This document shows positions 1-7,725 of a DNA stretch of 10,399 nucleotides, in pieces; the first letter of the stretch is position 1; each line of letters opens with the position of its first letter. The stretch is from contig NZ_KL585383.1 in assembly GCF_000721935.1 (NCBI RefSeq), positions 121,016 through 131,414 on the forward strand, in the 5' to 3' direction. The notes beneath the pieces were generated by a model. That model saw only the letters and a list, made by a program, of their open reading frames with translations, ran no database searches and had not been told where the DNA came from. The stretch is from Streptomyces sp. NRRL WC-3549 (GTDB lineage: Bacteria > Actinomycetota > Actinomycetes > Streptomycetales > Streptomycetaceae). A program made the position numbers and the translations under genes.

Positions 1-39
1 TGCCGACGTGTCGATAGTGGCATGTCCCCGCCGGGCCCG

Positions 40-1524
40 TCACTCGGGTTTCGGGGCGGGGCGCCGTGGACCACCGGCTGTGTGGGGCTCCGCACTGCGC
101 CAGTCGGGGTGTCCGGGCATGGGAGGCGTTTTCGTCCCGTGGAGCCAGCCGTCGAAGAACGCCGTCAGGTCCCTCCCGGCGATCCGTGCGGCGAGCCGCG
201 TGAAGTCCGCGGTGGTCGCGGACCGGTCCCGGTGGGCGCGCACCCAGGTCCTCTCCAGCCGGTCGAAGGCGGCCGCACCGATCTCCTGCCGCAGGGCGTA
301 CAGGACCAGGGCGCTGCCGTCGTAGACCACCGGCCGGAACAGGTCGATCTTGTGGTCCGGGGACGGGACGTCGGGGCCGGCGGGCGGTCCGCCGGCCGCC
401 CGCCAGGTGTCGGAGCGGGTGTAGGCCTCACGCATGCGCTGTTCGAGCTGCTTGCCGGCGTGGTCCTCGGCGTACCGGGCCTCGTACCAGGTGGCGTGTC
501 CCTCGTTGAGCCAGAGATCGGACCAGACCCGAGGCGAGACGCTGTTGCCGAACCACTGGTGGGCGAGTTCGTGCACCATGACCGACTCGATGTACCAGGC
601 GGGGAACCCGAACTCGGTGAACAGGGACTTCTCGAAGAGCGAGAGTGTCTGGGTCTCCAGCTCGAAGCCGGTGTCGGTGTCGGCGACCAGCAGTCCGTAG
701 GTCTCGAACGGGTAGGGGCCGACCTGCTCCTCCATCCAGGCCAGCTGGCCCGGTGTTCTGTCCAGCCACGGTTCGAGCGTCTCCCGGTCGGCCGCCGGCA
801 CCACGTCGCGGAGCGGCAGCCCGTGGGGGCCCGTGCGGTGGAGGACGGCGGAGCGGCCGATGGACACCTGGGCCAGTTCGGTGGCCATCGGGTGTGCGGT
901 CCGGTAGGTCCAGGTGGTGGTGGCACCGTTCCGTCGCCGTCCGGCCGGCAGACCGCCCGCCACGACCGTGAGGTCCTTCGGCGCGGTGACCCGGAAGGTG
1001 AAGTAGGCCTTGTCCGCGGGGTGGTCGTTGCCCGGGAAGACCCGGTGCGCGGCGTCCGCCTGGTTGGCCATGGCGAGGCCGTCCGCGGTGGGCACCCAGC
1101 CGCCGCGCGCGGGGTCCCCGGAGGGGTCGCTGGTGTGCCGGACGGTGATGTGCACGGGCGCGCCGGCCGGAAGGCGGCCCGGGGGCCGGATGACGAGGTC
1201 CTCGTCCGCGGTGGCGAACTCGGCGGCCCGTCCGTCCACGTCGACGGAGTGGACGGTGCCGTGGGCGAAGTCCAGGTTGATGCGTTCCAGGGGTGCCGTG
1301 GTCCGCGCGTCGATCCTGGTGACGGCGTCGAGAGGGTGGGTGTTCGTGCCGTCGTAGGTGAGCGAGATGTCGTACGCGAGGACGTCGTACCCGGGGTTGC
1401 CCAGCCGGGGGAAGAGGCGGTCGCCGATGCCGAGCGCTTCCGGGGCGGGCAGGGTCGCGGCGACGAGGGTGACCGACGCGGTGGCCAGCAGGGCGGCGCG
1501 CAGTCTGCGGGAGGTGTGCGGCAT
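40..1524 (-). CDS. Secreted M1-family zinc metallopeptidase (aminopeptidase)
   Basis: This 494-residue protein should remove N-terminal residues from peptides outside the cell. Residues 1-30 look like a signal peptide: a basic start (RRLR) followed by an alanine/leucine-rich core, with no lipobox cysteine. The M1 zinc site is complete. HELAH gives His318, Glu319 and His322, followed by QWFG, and the third ligand Glu341 lies in NEGHATW after the standard 18-residue gap. FELETQ at 287-292 occupies the place of the GAMEN substrate motif (Glu290). Tyr401 in VVYDGSALVL is the likely transition-state tyrosine. The protein ends soon after the catalytic domain, so it is a short M1 form without the large C-terminal domain of aminopeptidase N. 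The ATG at 1524 has no strong Shine-Dalgarno sequence. The gene lies 92 bp downstream of rshA, with a strong hairpin between them, so it may have its own promoter. The natural substrate is unknown. The family call is firm. Confidence 0.93.
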   Translation of the reverse strand: MPHTSRRLRAALLATASVTLVAATLPAPEALGIGDRLFPRLGNPGYDVLAYDISLTYDGTNTHPLDAVTRIDARTTAPLERINLDFAHGTVHSVDVDGRAAEFATADEDLVIRPPGRLPAGAPVHITVRHTSDPSGDPARGGWVPTADGLAMANQADAAHRVFPGNDHPADKAYFTFRVTAPKDLTVVAGGLPAGRRRNGATTTWTYRTAHPMATELAQVSIGRSAVLHRTGPHGLPLRDVVPAADRETLEPWLDRTPGQLAWMEEQVGPYPFETYGLLVADTDTGFELETQTLSLFEKSLFTEFGFPAWYIESVMVHELAHQWFGNSVSPRVWSDLWLNEGHATWYEARYAEDHAGKQLEQRMREAYTRSDTWRAAGGPPAGPDVPSPDHKIDLFRPVVYDGSALVLYALRQEIGAAAFDRLERTWVRAHRDRSATTADFTRLAARIAGRDLTAFFDGWLHGTKTPPMPGHPDWRSAEPHTAGGPRRPAPKPE

Positions 1525-1558
1525 GGACTACGGCTACCAGTGCGAACGCCCCGGGGCG

Positions 1559-1593
1559 GGGTGGCGCGCGCCGCGCCACCCGAACGGGGTGGC
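1559..1593 (-). terminator. Overlapping hairpins between rshA and the M1 peptidase gene
   Basis: A perfect 10-bp stem pairs 1559-1568 (GGGTGGCGCG) with 1572-1581 (CGCGCCACCC) across a 3-nt loop. The right arm can pair instead with 1587-1593: 1575-1581 (GCCACCC) against 1587-1593 (GGGTGGC), a 7-bp stem with a 5-nt loop. The two folds exclude each other. The site lies 24 nt after the rshA stop on the minus strand and 34 nt before the peptidase start. The simplest reading is a GC-rich terminator for rshA without a U tract. The alternative pairing also permits attenuation of the peptidase gene. Confidence 0.5.
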
Positions 1594-1616
1594 CGCGTCC
1601 GGTCGGTGAGCCGGGG

Positions 1617-3764
<2,148 letters not shown>

Positions 3765-3901
3765 GGGCACCTCCGGCAGCGTCGACCGGCGGTGGGTACG
3801 CGGATGCGCCTCCGGGCCGGTGCTTGATGCTATCGAGCCCACCACGGGGCGCAGTCCGGCTCTCGCCCAGCGTGAAACGGATCACCCATTCGAGCGAAGC
3901 T

Positions 3902-4774
3902 CTACCCGCTCACCGTTTCGAGCCAGTCCGGGTCGATCACGCCCTCGGCGACGATGACGGCGGGGCCGGTCATCTCGACCTCACCGTCGGGGGATTCGGT
4001 GATCACCAGTGTGCCGCCGGGCAGGTCCACGGTGTACGTGGCGGGCGCCCCGGTCACCGCCGGGTCCACGCCGTCCCGGCGTGCGGCGGCGACGGCCACG
4101 GCGCAGGCGCCGGTGCCGCAGGAGCGGGTCTCGCCGGAGCCCCGCTCGTGGACGCGCATCGCGACGTGGCGCGGTCCGCGGTCCACGACGAACTCGATGT
4201 TGACGCCGTCCGGGTAGACGGACGACGGGCTGAACGGCGGTACGGAGAGCAGGTCGCCGGCGTGTGCCAGGTCATCGACGAACGCGACGGCGTGCGGATT
4301 GCCCATGTTCACGTTGCGGGCGTCCCAGCTGCGGCCGTCCACCGTGACCCGCACGCCGCTTCCAGGGAGCCGGGCGTGCCCCATGGAGACCGTGACGGCG
4401 CCGTCCTCGGCGAGGTGCACCCGCTTGACGCCGCCTCGGGTCGCGACGGCCAGGTCGCCCTCCGACGCGAGTCCGGCGCGCTGCAGGTAGCGGGCGAAGA
4501 CCCGCACGCCGTTGCCGCACATCTCGGCGACCGAGCCGTCGGCGTTGCGGTAGTCCATGAACCACTCGGCCTGCTCCGCCATGTCCCGGGCCTCGGGGTG
4601 CGAGGCGGACCGCACGACGTGCAGCAGTCCGTCGCCGCCGATGCCGGCGCGCCGGTCGCAGAGGCGGGCGACGACGGCGGCGGGCAGGTCGAGGGCGTTG
4701 TCCGGGTCGGGGACGATCACGAAGTCGTTCTCGGTGCCGTGCCCCTTGAGGAAGGCGATCTGCGGAGTGCTCAC
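3902..4774 (-). CDS. dapF: Diaminopimelate epimerase
   Basis: DapF interconverts LL- and meso-diaminopimelate in the cytoplasm, the penultimate step of lysine synthesis. Streptomyces puts LL-DAP into its vegetative peptidoglycan, so meso-DAP is needed mainly for lysine. The product has 290 residues, a normal length for the family. The two catalytic cysteines sit in their hallmark motifs: Cys86 in MCGNGVR and Cys219 in SCGTGACA. Other family signatures are the N-terminal GTENDF (11-18), GIGGDGLL (44-51), NMGNPHAV (156-163) and the substrate loop HERGSGET (209-216). Two mirror-image halves, each carrying one cysteine, fit the family's pseudo-symmetric fold. The start is a GTG at 4774 with a weak GAGTGGG ribosome site; the N terminus aligns well with the family. 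The gene lies 62 bp downstream of the small membrane protein gene and is co-oriented with it. Confidence 0.97.
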   Translation of the reverse strand: MSTPQIAFLKGHGTENDFVIVPDPDNALDLPAAVVARLCDRRAGIGGDGLLHVVRSASHPEARDMAEQAEWFMDYRNADGSVAEMCGNGVRVFARYLQRAGLASEGDLAVATRGGVKRVHLAEDGAVTVSMGHARLPGSGVRVTVDGRSWDARNVNMGNPHAVAFVDDLAHAGDLLSVPPFSPSSVYPDGVNIEFVVDRGPRHVAMRVHERGSGETRSCGTGACAVAVAAARRDGVDPAVTGAPATYTVDLPGGTLVITESPDGEVEMTGPAVIVAEGVIDPDWLETVSG

Positions 4775-4806
4775 GGTCCCACTCTACGAGGCCGCACCGA
4801 CAGCCC

Positions 4807-4836
4807 GCGGTCCCGGGCCGGGCCCCGGGGTGGGCC
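4807..4836 (-). terminator. GC-rich hairpin between the membrane-protein gene and dapF
   Basis: Directly after the stop of the membrane-protein gene, 4821-4825 (GGCCC) can pair with 4832-4836 (GGGCC) over a 6-nt loop. Further CCCGGG blocks at 4812-4828 could extend or compete with it. No U tract follows. In DNA this GC-rich such pairing is common, so this is only a weak terminator candidate. Confidence 0.25.
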
Positions 4837-5283
4837 TCAGCCCAGTCGGGCCACGCGCCAGACGGCGAGCGTGACCAGCACGGCGCCCACGGCGACGTAC
4901 AGGCCGACCACGCGCCAGTCGGGGCGCTCGACCGCGCCCCTGGCCGGCAGGCCGGGCCAGGTGTGGCCCACCCGGCGCGCCGCCATCATGCCCCAGCCGG
5001 CCGCACACCCGCTGATCAGCAGGCCCAGCATGGCCACGACCGGGCCGCCGTCGCCGAATTCGAAGGCGAGCGGGAAGGCGAACATCAGGGAGCCGAGTGC
5101 CGACAGGACGACGATCGGCGCCAGCTGCCAGATGCGCATCCGTCGCGCCGGCCGGAGCTCGACCTCGACCTCCGGGACGACGGCGTGTTCGTCGGGTGCG
5201 TCGGGTCCGTCGGGGCTGAGGCGTCCCGCCTCGTGCCGCGCGTCCGGTGCTTGCTGGTCGGTGTCACGAGGGCCGGCTTCCAT
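4837..5283 (-). CDS. Small integral membrane protein of unknown function, three predicted TM helices
   Basis: I cannot assign a function. From the ATG at 5283 the product has 148 residues. An acidic, proline-rich, probably cytoplasmic N-terminal segment (about 1-45) ends in a basic patch, RPARRMR. Three hydrophobic helices follow at about 53-75, 80-102 and 124-146, with basic residues in the loop between the second and third and at the C terminus. No catalytic motif is visible. GGGGAGG lies 10 nt before the ATG at 5283 and 4 nt before an in-frame GTG at 5289, so either may be the start; an earlier GTG at 5340 is less likely. The gene sits between miaA and dapF on the same strand. Similar small membrane proteins sit at this spot in other Streptomyces as I remember them, so it is probably conserved. 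Nothing in the sequence links it to tRNA modification or DAP synthesis. Confidence 0.82.
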   Translation of the reverse strand: MEAGPRDTDQQAPDARHEAGRLSPDGPDAPDEHAVVPEVEVELRPARRMRIWQLAPIVVLSALGSLMFAFPLAFEFGDGGPVVAMLGLLISGCAAGWGMMAARRVGHTWPGLPARGAVERPDWRVVGLYVAVGAVLVTLAVWRVARLG

Positions 5284-5331
5284 CGCCACGCGCCCTCCCC
5301 ACTCTGACTCCACTGGTCGATCGATGCTCGA

Positions 5332-5385
5332 TGATGGCACGCTCCCGGGGACCGAAATGACGGTCGGGGCTTCCCGATGCCATCA
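5332..5385 (-). terminator. Inverted repeat after miaA
   Basis: An 8-bp perfect repeat pairs 5332-5339 (TGATGGCA) with 5378-5385 (TGCCATCA). Inside it, 5350-5354 (GACCG) can pair with 5361-5365 (CGGTC) around a 6-nt loop. The structure starts 5 nt beyond the miaA stop on the minus strand and ends about 50 nt before the next gene, the right place for a miaA terminator or an mRNA-stabilising stem. There is no U tract and the outer loop is long, so the call is tentative. Confidence 0.35.
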
Positions 5386-5390
5386 CGTGA

Positions 5391-6329
5391 TCAGGCTGTA
5401 ACCGCCTGTTCGACCAACGCCAGCGCCTGCTGCGGGAGTTCCCCGCGCCGCGCCTCCGACCCGCTCAGCCACCGCACGCGCGTGTCACGCCGGAACCACG
5501 AGTCCTGACGGCGCGCGAAGCGTTTGGTGGCGCGTACGGTCTCGGCGCGCGCCTCCTGCTCGGTGCACTCCCCCGCGAGCGCGGCGAGGACCTGCTGGTA
5601 TCCGAGCGCCCGGGAGGCCGTGCGTCCTTCCCTCAGCCCCAGGGACTCCAGACGACGCACCTCGTCCACCAGGCCCGCCTCCCACATCCGGTCCACCCGG
5701 GAGGTGATCCGGGCGTCCAGTTCGGGGCGTTCGACGTCCACACCGATCTGCACGGCGTCGTAGACGGGCTCGTCCCCCGGGAGGTTGGCCGTGAAGGGCT
5801 TGCCCGTGATCTCGATGACCTCCAGGGCGCGCACGATGCGGCGTCCGTTGCCGGCCAGGATGGCGCGGGCCGCCTGCGGGTCCTCGACGGCCAGCCGGGC
5901 GTGCAGCGCACCGGAGCCCGCGCGCGCGAGTTCGTCCTCCAGCCGGGCACGCACCTCCGGATCCGTCCCCGGGAACTCCAGGGCGTCGATGGCGCCCTTC
6001 ACGTAGAGCCCGGAGCCGCCCACCAGGACGGGGGTGCGCCCTTCGGCCAGCAGCCGGTCGATCTCCGCGCGGGCCAGCCGCTGGTACTCCGCGACGCTGG
6101 CCGTCTCGGTGACGTCCCAGATGTCCAGCAGGCGGTGGGGCACTCCTCCCCGCTCGGCGGGCATCAGCTTCGCCGTACCGATGTCCATCCCGCGGTAGAG
6201 CTGCATGGAGTCCGCGTTGACCACCTCGCCGCCTAGCTGCTGGGCGAGGAAGACCCCCAGATCGGACTTGCCGGCCGCGGTGGGGCCGACGACGGTGATG
6301 ACGCGAGGGGCGGAAGGGAAGCTGCTCAC
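5391..6329 (-). CDS. miaA: tRNA dimethylallyltransferase (tRNA i6A37 synthase)
   Basis: MiaA transfers a dimethylallyl group from dimethylallyl diphosphate to N6 of adenine 37 in tRNAs reading codons that start with U. MiaB, also in this window, then methylthiolates the product. From the GTG at 6329 the protein has 312 residues, normal for the family. It shows the P-loop GPTAAGKS (15-22), the conserved DSMQLYRGMDIGTAK block (40-54), GGSGLYVKG (104-112) and a basic tRNA-contacting stretch, RATKRFARRQDSWFRR (266-281). The reading frame stays open upstream to 6467, but that part has no family similarity, so I start at VSSFPSAPR. The ribosome site is weak; instead a 13-bp palindrome, GGGACAGTGTCCC, lies directly before the start codon. 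In Streptomyces the substrates should include the bldA tRNA-Leu(UUA), which links this enzyme to development. Confidence 0.96.
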   Translation of the reverse strand: MSSFPSAPRVITVVGPTAAGKSDLGVFLAQQLGGEVVNADSMQLYRGMDIGTAKLMPAERGGVPHRLLDIWDVTETASVAEYQRLARAEIDRLLAEGRTPVLVGGSGLYVKGAIDALEFPGTDPEVRARLEDELARAGSGALHARLAVEDPQAARAILAGNGRRIVRALEVIEITGKPFTANLPGDEPVYDAVQIGVDVERPELDARITSRVDRMWEAGLVDEVRRLESLGLREGRTASRALGYQQVLAALAGECTEQEARAETVRATKRFARRQDSWFRRDTRVRWLSGSEARRGELPQQALALVEQAVTA

Positions 6330-6330
6330 C

Positions 6331-6343
6331 GGGACAGTGTCCC
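6331..6343. promoter_or_regulatory. 13-bp palindrome at the miaA start, possible operator
   Basis: GGGACAGTGTCCC is a perfect inverted repeat with 6-nt arms around one base. It ends one base from the miaA GTG codon, and another half-site, GGGACA, occurs at 6351-6356, exactly 20 bp from the first. It resembles the GGGAC...GTCCC half-sites of DevR/DosR-type regulators, but the spacing is one base shorter than in the mycobacterial consensus. In RNA it could form a 5-bp stem with a 3-nt loop just before the miaA start. Which role applies, if any, cannot be told from sequence. Confidence 0.35.
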
Positions 6344-6440
6344 AAACTCCGGGACACCTTCCGGACGCCCGGGTGGACACCGGGGCGCGGCCCGCGGAGA
6401 CCCGCCCCCCGGAGCCACGCCCAGGCACCCCCCACCCGGG

Positions 6441-6446
6441 TAAAAT
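6441..6446 (+). promoter_or_regulatory. Probable -10 box for the antitoxin-family gene
   Basis: TAAAAT stands out as an A/T block in a GC-rich stretch and differs from TATAAT at one position. Transcription would begin near 6453, giving a leader of about 29 nt that contains the GGAAGG ribosome site. No good -35 hexamer is visible 16-19 bp upstream. The box directly follows CCACCCGGG (6432-6440), the right half of a 9-bp inverted repeat whose left half is at 6368-6376. Confidence 0.42.
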
Positions 6447-6481
6447 GTGACCACAGTCCCCCAGCACGGAAGGCGGCCCCC

Positions 6482-6727
6482 ATGGGTTTCCTGGACAACG
6501 TGAAGGCCAAGCTGGCCCCGGCCAAGGAGAAGGTGGGCGACCTCGCGCAGCAGCACGGGGACAAGATCGAACAGGGTCTCGACAAGGCCGCGCGCACGGT
6601 CGACCAGCGCACCAAGGGCAAGTACAGCGACAAGATCGTGTCGGGTACGCAGAAGGCGAAGGACGCGGTCGACCGCCTGGGCCAGAAGGACGGGGGCGGG
6701 ACCCCGCCGAAGCCGCCCGCCGCCTGA
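6482..6727 (+). CDS. MT0933-like antitoxin-family protein, no toxin partner visible
   Basis: This 81-residue protein is very rich in lysine, aspartate, alanine and glutamine. It resembles the MT0933/Rv0909 antitoxin family (Pfam MT0933_antitox) in its opening MGFLDNVKAKL, its amphipathic helices, and the signature GLDKAARTVDQRTKGKYSDKI (about 32-52), where family members carry the D-T-GKYSD pattern. The C terminus is a glycine/proline tail (GGGTPPKPPAA). The start is supported by GGAAGG 8 nt before the ATG. It is the only plus-strand gene in the central part, with its own probable -10 box upstream and a strong hairpin downstream, so it is likely transcribed alone. In M. tuberculosis, Rv0909 pairs with an SRPBCC-type toxin, Rv0910; no such gene lies here. 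A real antitoxin role is therefore unproven, and a stress-related helical protein is an alternative. Confidence 0.85.
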   Translation: MGFLDNVKAKLAPAKEKVGDLAQQHGDKIEQGLDKAARTVDQRTKGKYSDKIVSGTQKAKDAVDRLGQKDGGGTPPKPPAA

Positions 6728-6737
6728 CCGGACGACG

Positions 6738-6781
6738 ACGGACGAAGGCCGTGGAGCACCCGCCCCACGGCCTTCGTCCGT
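6738..6781. terminator. Strong bidirectional terminator hairpin
   Basis: The arms 6738-6754 and 6765-6781 form a perfect 17-bp stem around a 10-nt loop. The hairpin begins 10 nt after the stop of the antitoxin-family gene and lies 73 nt beyond the stop of the facing LigB-like gene. Since the stem reads the same on both strands, it can end transcription from both sides. No long U tract follows, which is common for actinobacterial terminators. Confidence 0.85.
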
Positions 6782-6854
6782 TCCGGCCTCGGGCCCTGGT
6801 GACCCGCGCGGCCCTCGGCGGTGCCCGCCCCGGTCCGCTTCGGTCCCGGACCTG

Positions 6855-7574
6855 TCAGGACCAGGAGGCGACGAAGTAGCCCACGCCGTACGGGACGTCC
6901 TCGTACAGCAGCCGGCCGTCCAGTCCGGCACCTTCGGCCGCGCCCGCGAGCACCTGCCAGGGCGCCCGTCCGGCGACCGCCAGTTCGTGCGCGAGCGACG
7001 CGTCCAGTGCGCCCAGCGCGGCGAGGTCCGCGGCCCCCAGGGCCCGGGCCGCCTCCGCGTCGAACCCCGCCGCCCGGTCGTCCAGGTAGCCCGGCGCCTT
7101 GACGGTGCGGCGGGCGCTTCCGTCACCCATCACCAGCATGGCCACCCGGTCGGCCCGGGCCGCGATCCCGCGTCCCTCCTCGGCGCAGCGGTCTGCCGGC
7201 AGCGGCTCCCGGACCCCGAGCCCCTCGACCGGCGCCCCGGACCAGCGGGCGCTCTCCAGCAGCCAGGCCCCGACGGCGAGGGACACGGGCAGCGGGCGTG
7301 GTGCCGCGCCGGACGCGGCGGGGGCCTCCCCGAGCCGCACCGTGAGCTCGACGCCGAATCCCGCGAAGGAGCCGGACGAGCCCGCCGGGAAGGCACCGCA
7401 CTCCTCCGGCCCCGCGGGTCCGACCACGACGAGCAGGTCGGGCCGGGCGGCGGCGAGTACGCCCACGGCGTCCGCGCAGGCGGTCCTCGCGGCGTCGAGT
7501 TCGGGGGCGGCCCCGGAGGCCACCTCGGGCACCAGGAGCGGCGGACAGGGACAGACGGCGGCGGCGACGAGCAT
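6855..7574 (-). CDS. LigB-like (class III extradiol dioxygenase fold) protein lacking metal-ligand histidines
   Basis: This 239-residue alanine-rich protein resembles the class III extradiol dioxygenase subunit B-like proteins that actinobacteria carry. Recognisable blocks are the N-terminal CPCPPLLVPEVA (8-19), the strand RPDLLVVVGP (44-53), MLVMGDGSARR (146-156), APGYLDDRAAGFD (160-172) and a C-terminal YEDVPYGVGYFVASW. True LigB-fold enzymes bind iron through histidines in the first and second blocks. Here the first position is Cys10 and the second is GPAGP without histidine. The whole protein has a single histidine (His196), so ring-cleavage activity is unlikely. The ATG at 7574 is chosen because the family similarity begins there; 18 more in-frame codons reach back to 7628. 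The ribosome site is weak. It follows miaB on the same strand after 151 bp. Cellular role unknown. Confidence 0.83.
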   Translation of the reverse strand: MLVAAAVCPCPPLLVPEVASGAAPELDAARTACADAVGVLAAARPDLLVVVGPAGPEECGAFPAGSSGSFAGFGVELTVRLGEAPAASGAAPRPLPVSLAVGAWLLESARWSGAPVEGLGVREPLPADRCAEEGRGIAARADRVAMLVMGDGSARRTVKAPGYLDDRAAGFDAEAARALGAADLAALGALDASLAHELAVAGRAPWQVLAGAAEGAGLDGRLLYEDVPYGVGYFVASWS

Positions 7575-7660
7575 GCCGGTCAGCGTACTGCGGGGGCGGG
7601 CGGGGATCACGTCCGCCCGGGGGACCAACGCCTTCCGCCCCGGAGCGGCCGGGCGGGCCC

Positions 7661-7720
7661 CCGGGGCGCCCTCGGGCAGGACGCGCCCCCGGGAGGTCAG
7701 GCGGGCCGGGGCCGCCCCGG
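7661..7720 (-). terminator. GC-rich inverted repeats after miaB
   Basis: Five bases beyond the miaB stop, 7706-7710 (CCGGG) pairs with 7716-7720 (CCCGG) around GCCGC. Further along, 7661-7668 (CCGGGGCG) nearly pairs with CGCCCCCGG at 7684-7692, with one bulged base. Together these could end the miaB transcript before the LigB-like gene. The background is so GC-rich that the evidence is modest. Confidence 0.35.
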
Positions 7721-7725
7721 GTGGA

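Noticed and set aside
3765..3845. Upstream GTG start that would extend RshA by 27 residues
   Set aside because: The ATG at 3764 has a GGAGGT site at proper spacing, and the extension shows no family similarity.
5382..5391. ATCACGTGAT palindrome at the miaA stop codon
   Set aside because: It lies at a 3' end overlapping a coding stop and a longer inverted repeat, with no promoter nearby, so an operator role is not supported.
6330..6467. N-terminal extension of MiaA by 46 residues
   Set aside because: The extra residues do not match MiaA and would run through the divergent control region and its palindrome; 312 residues is the usual family length.
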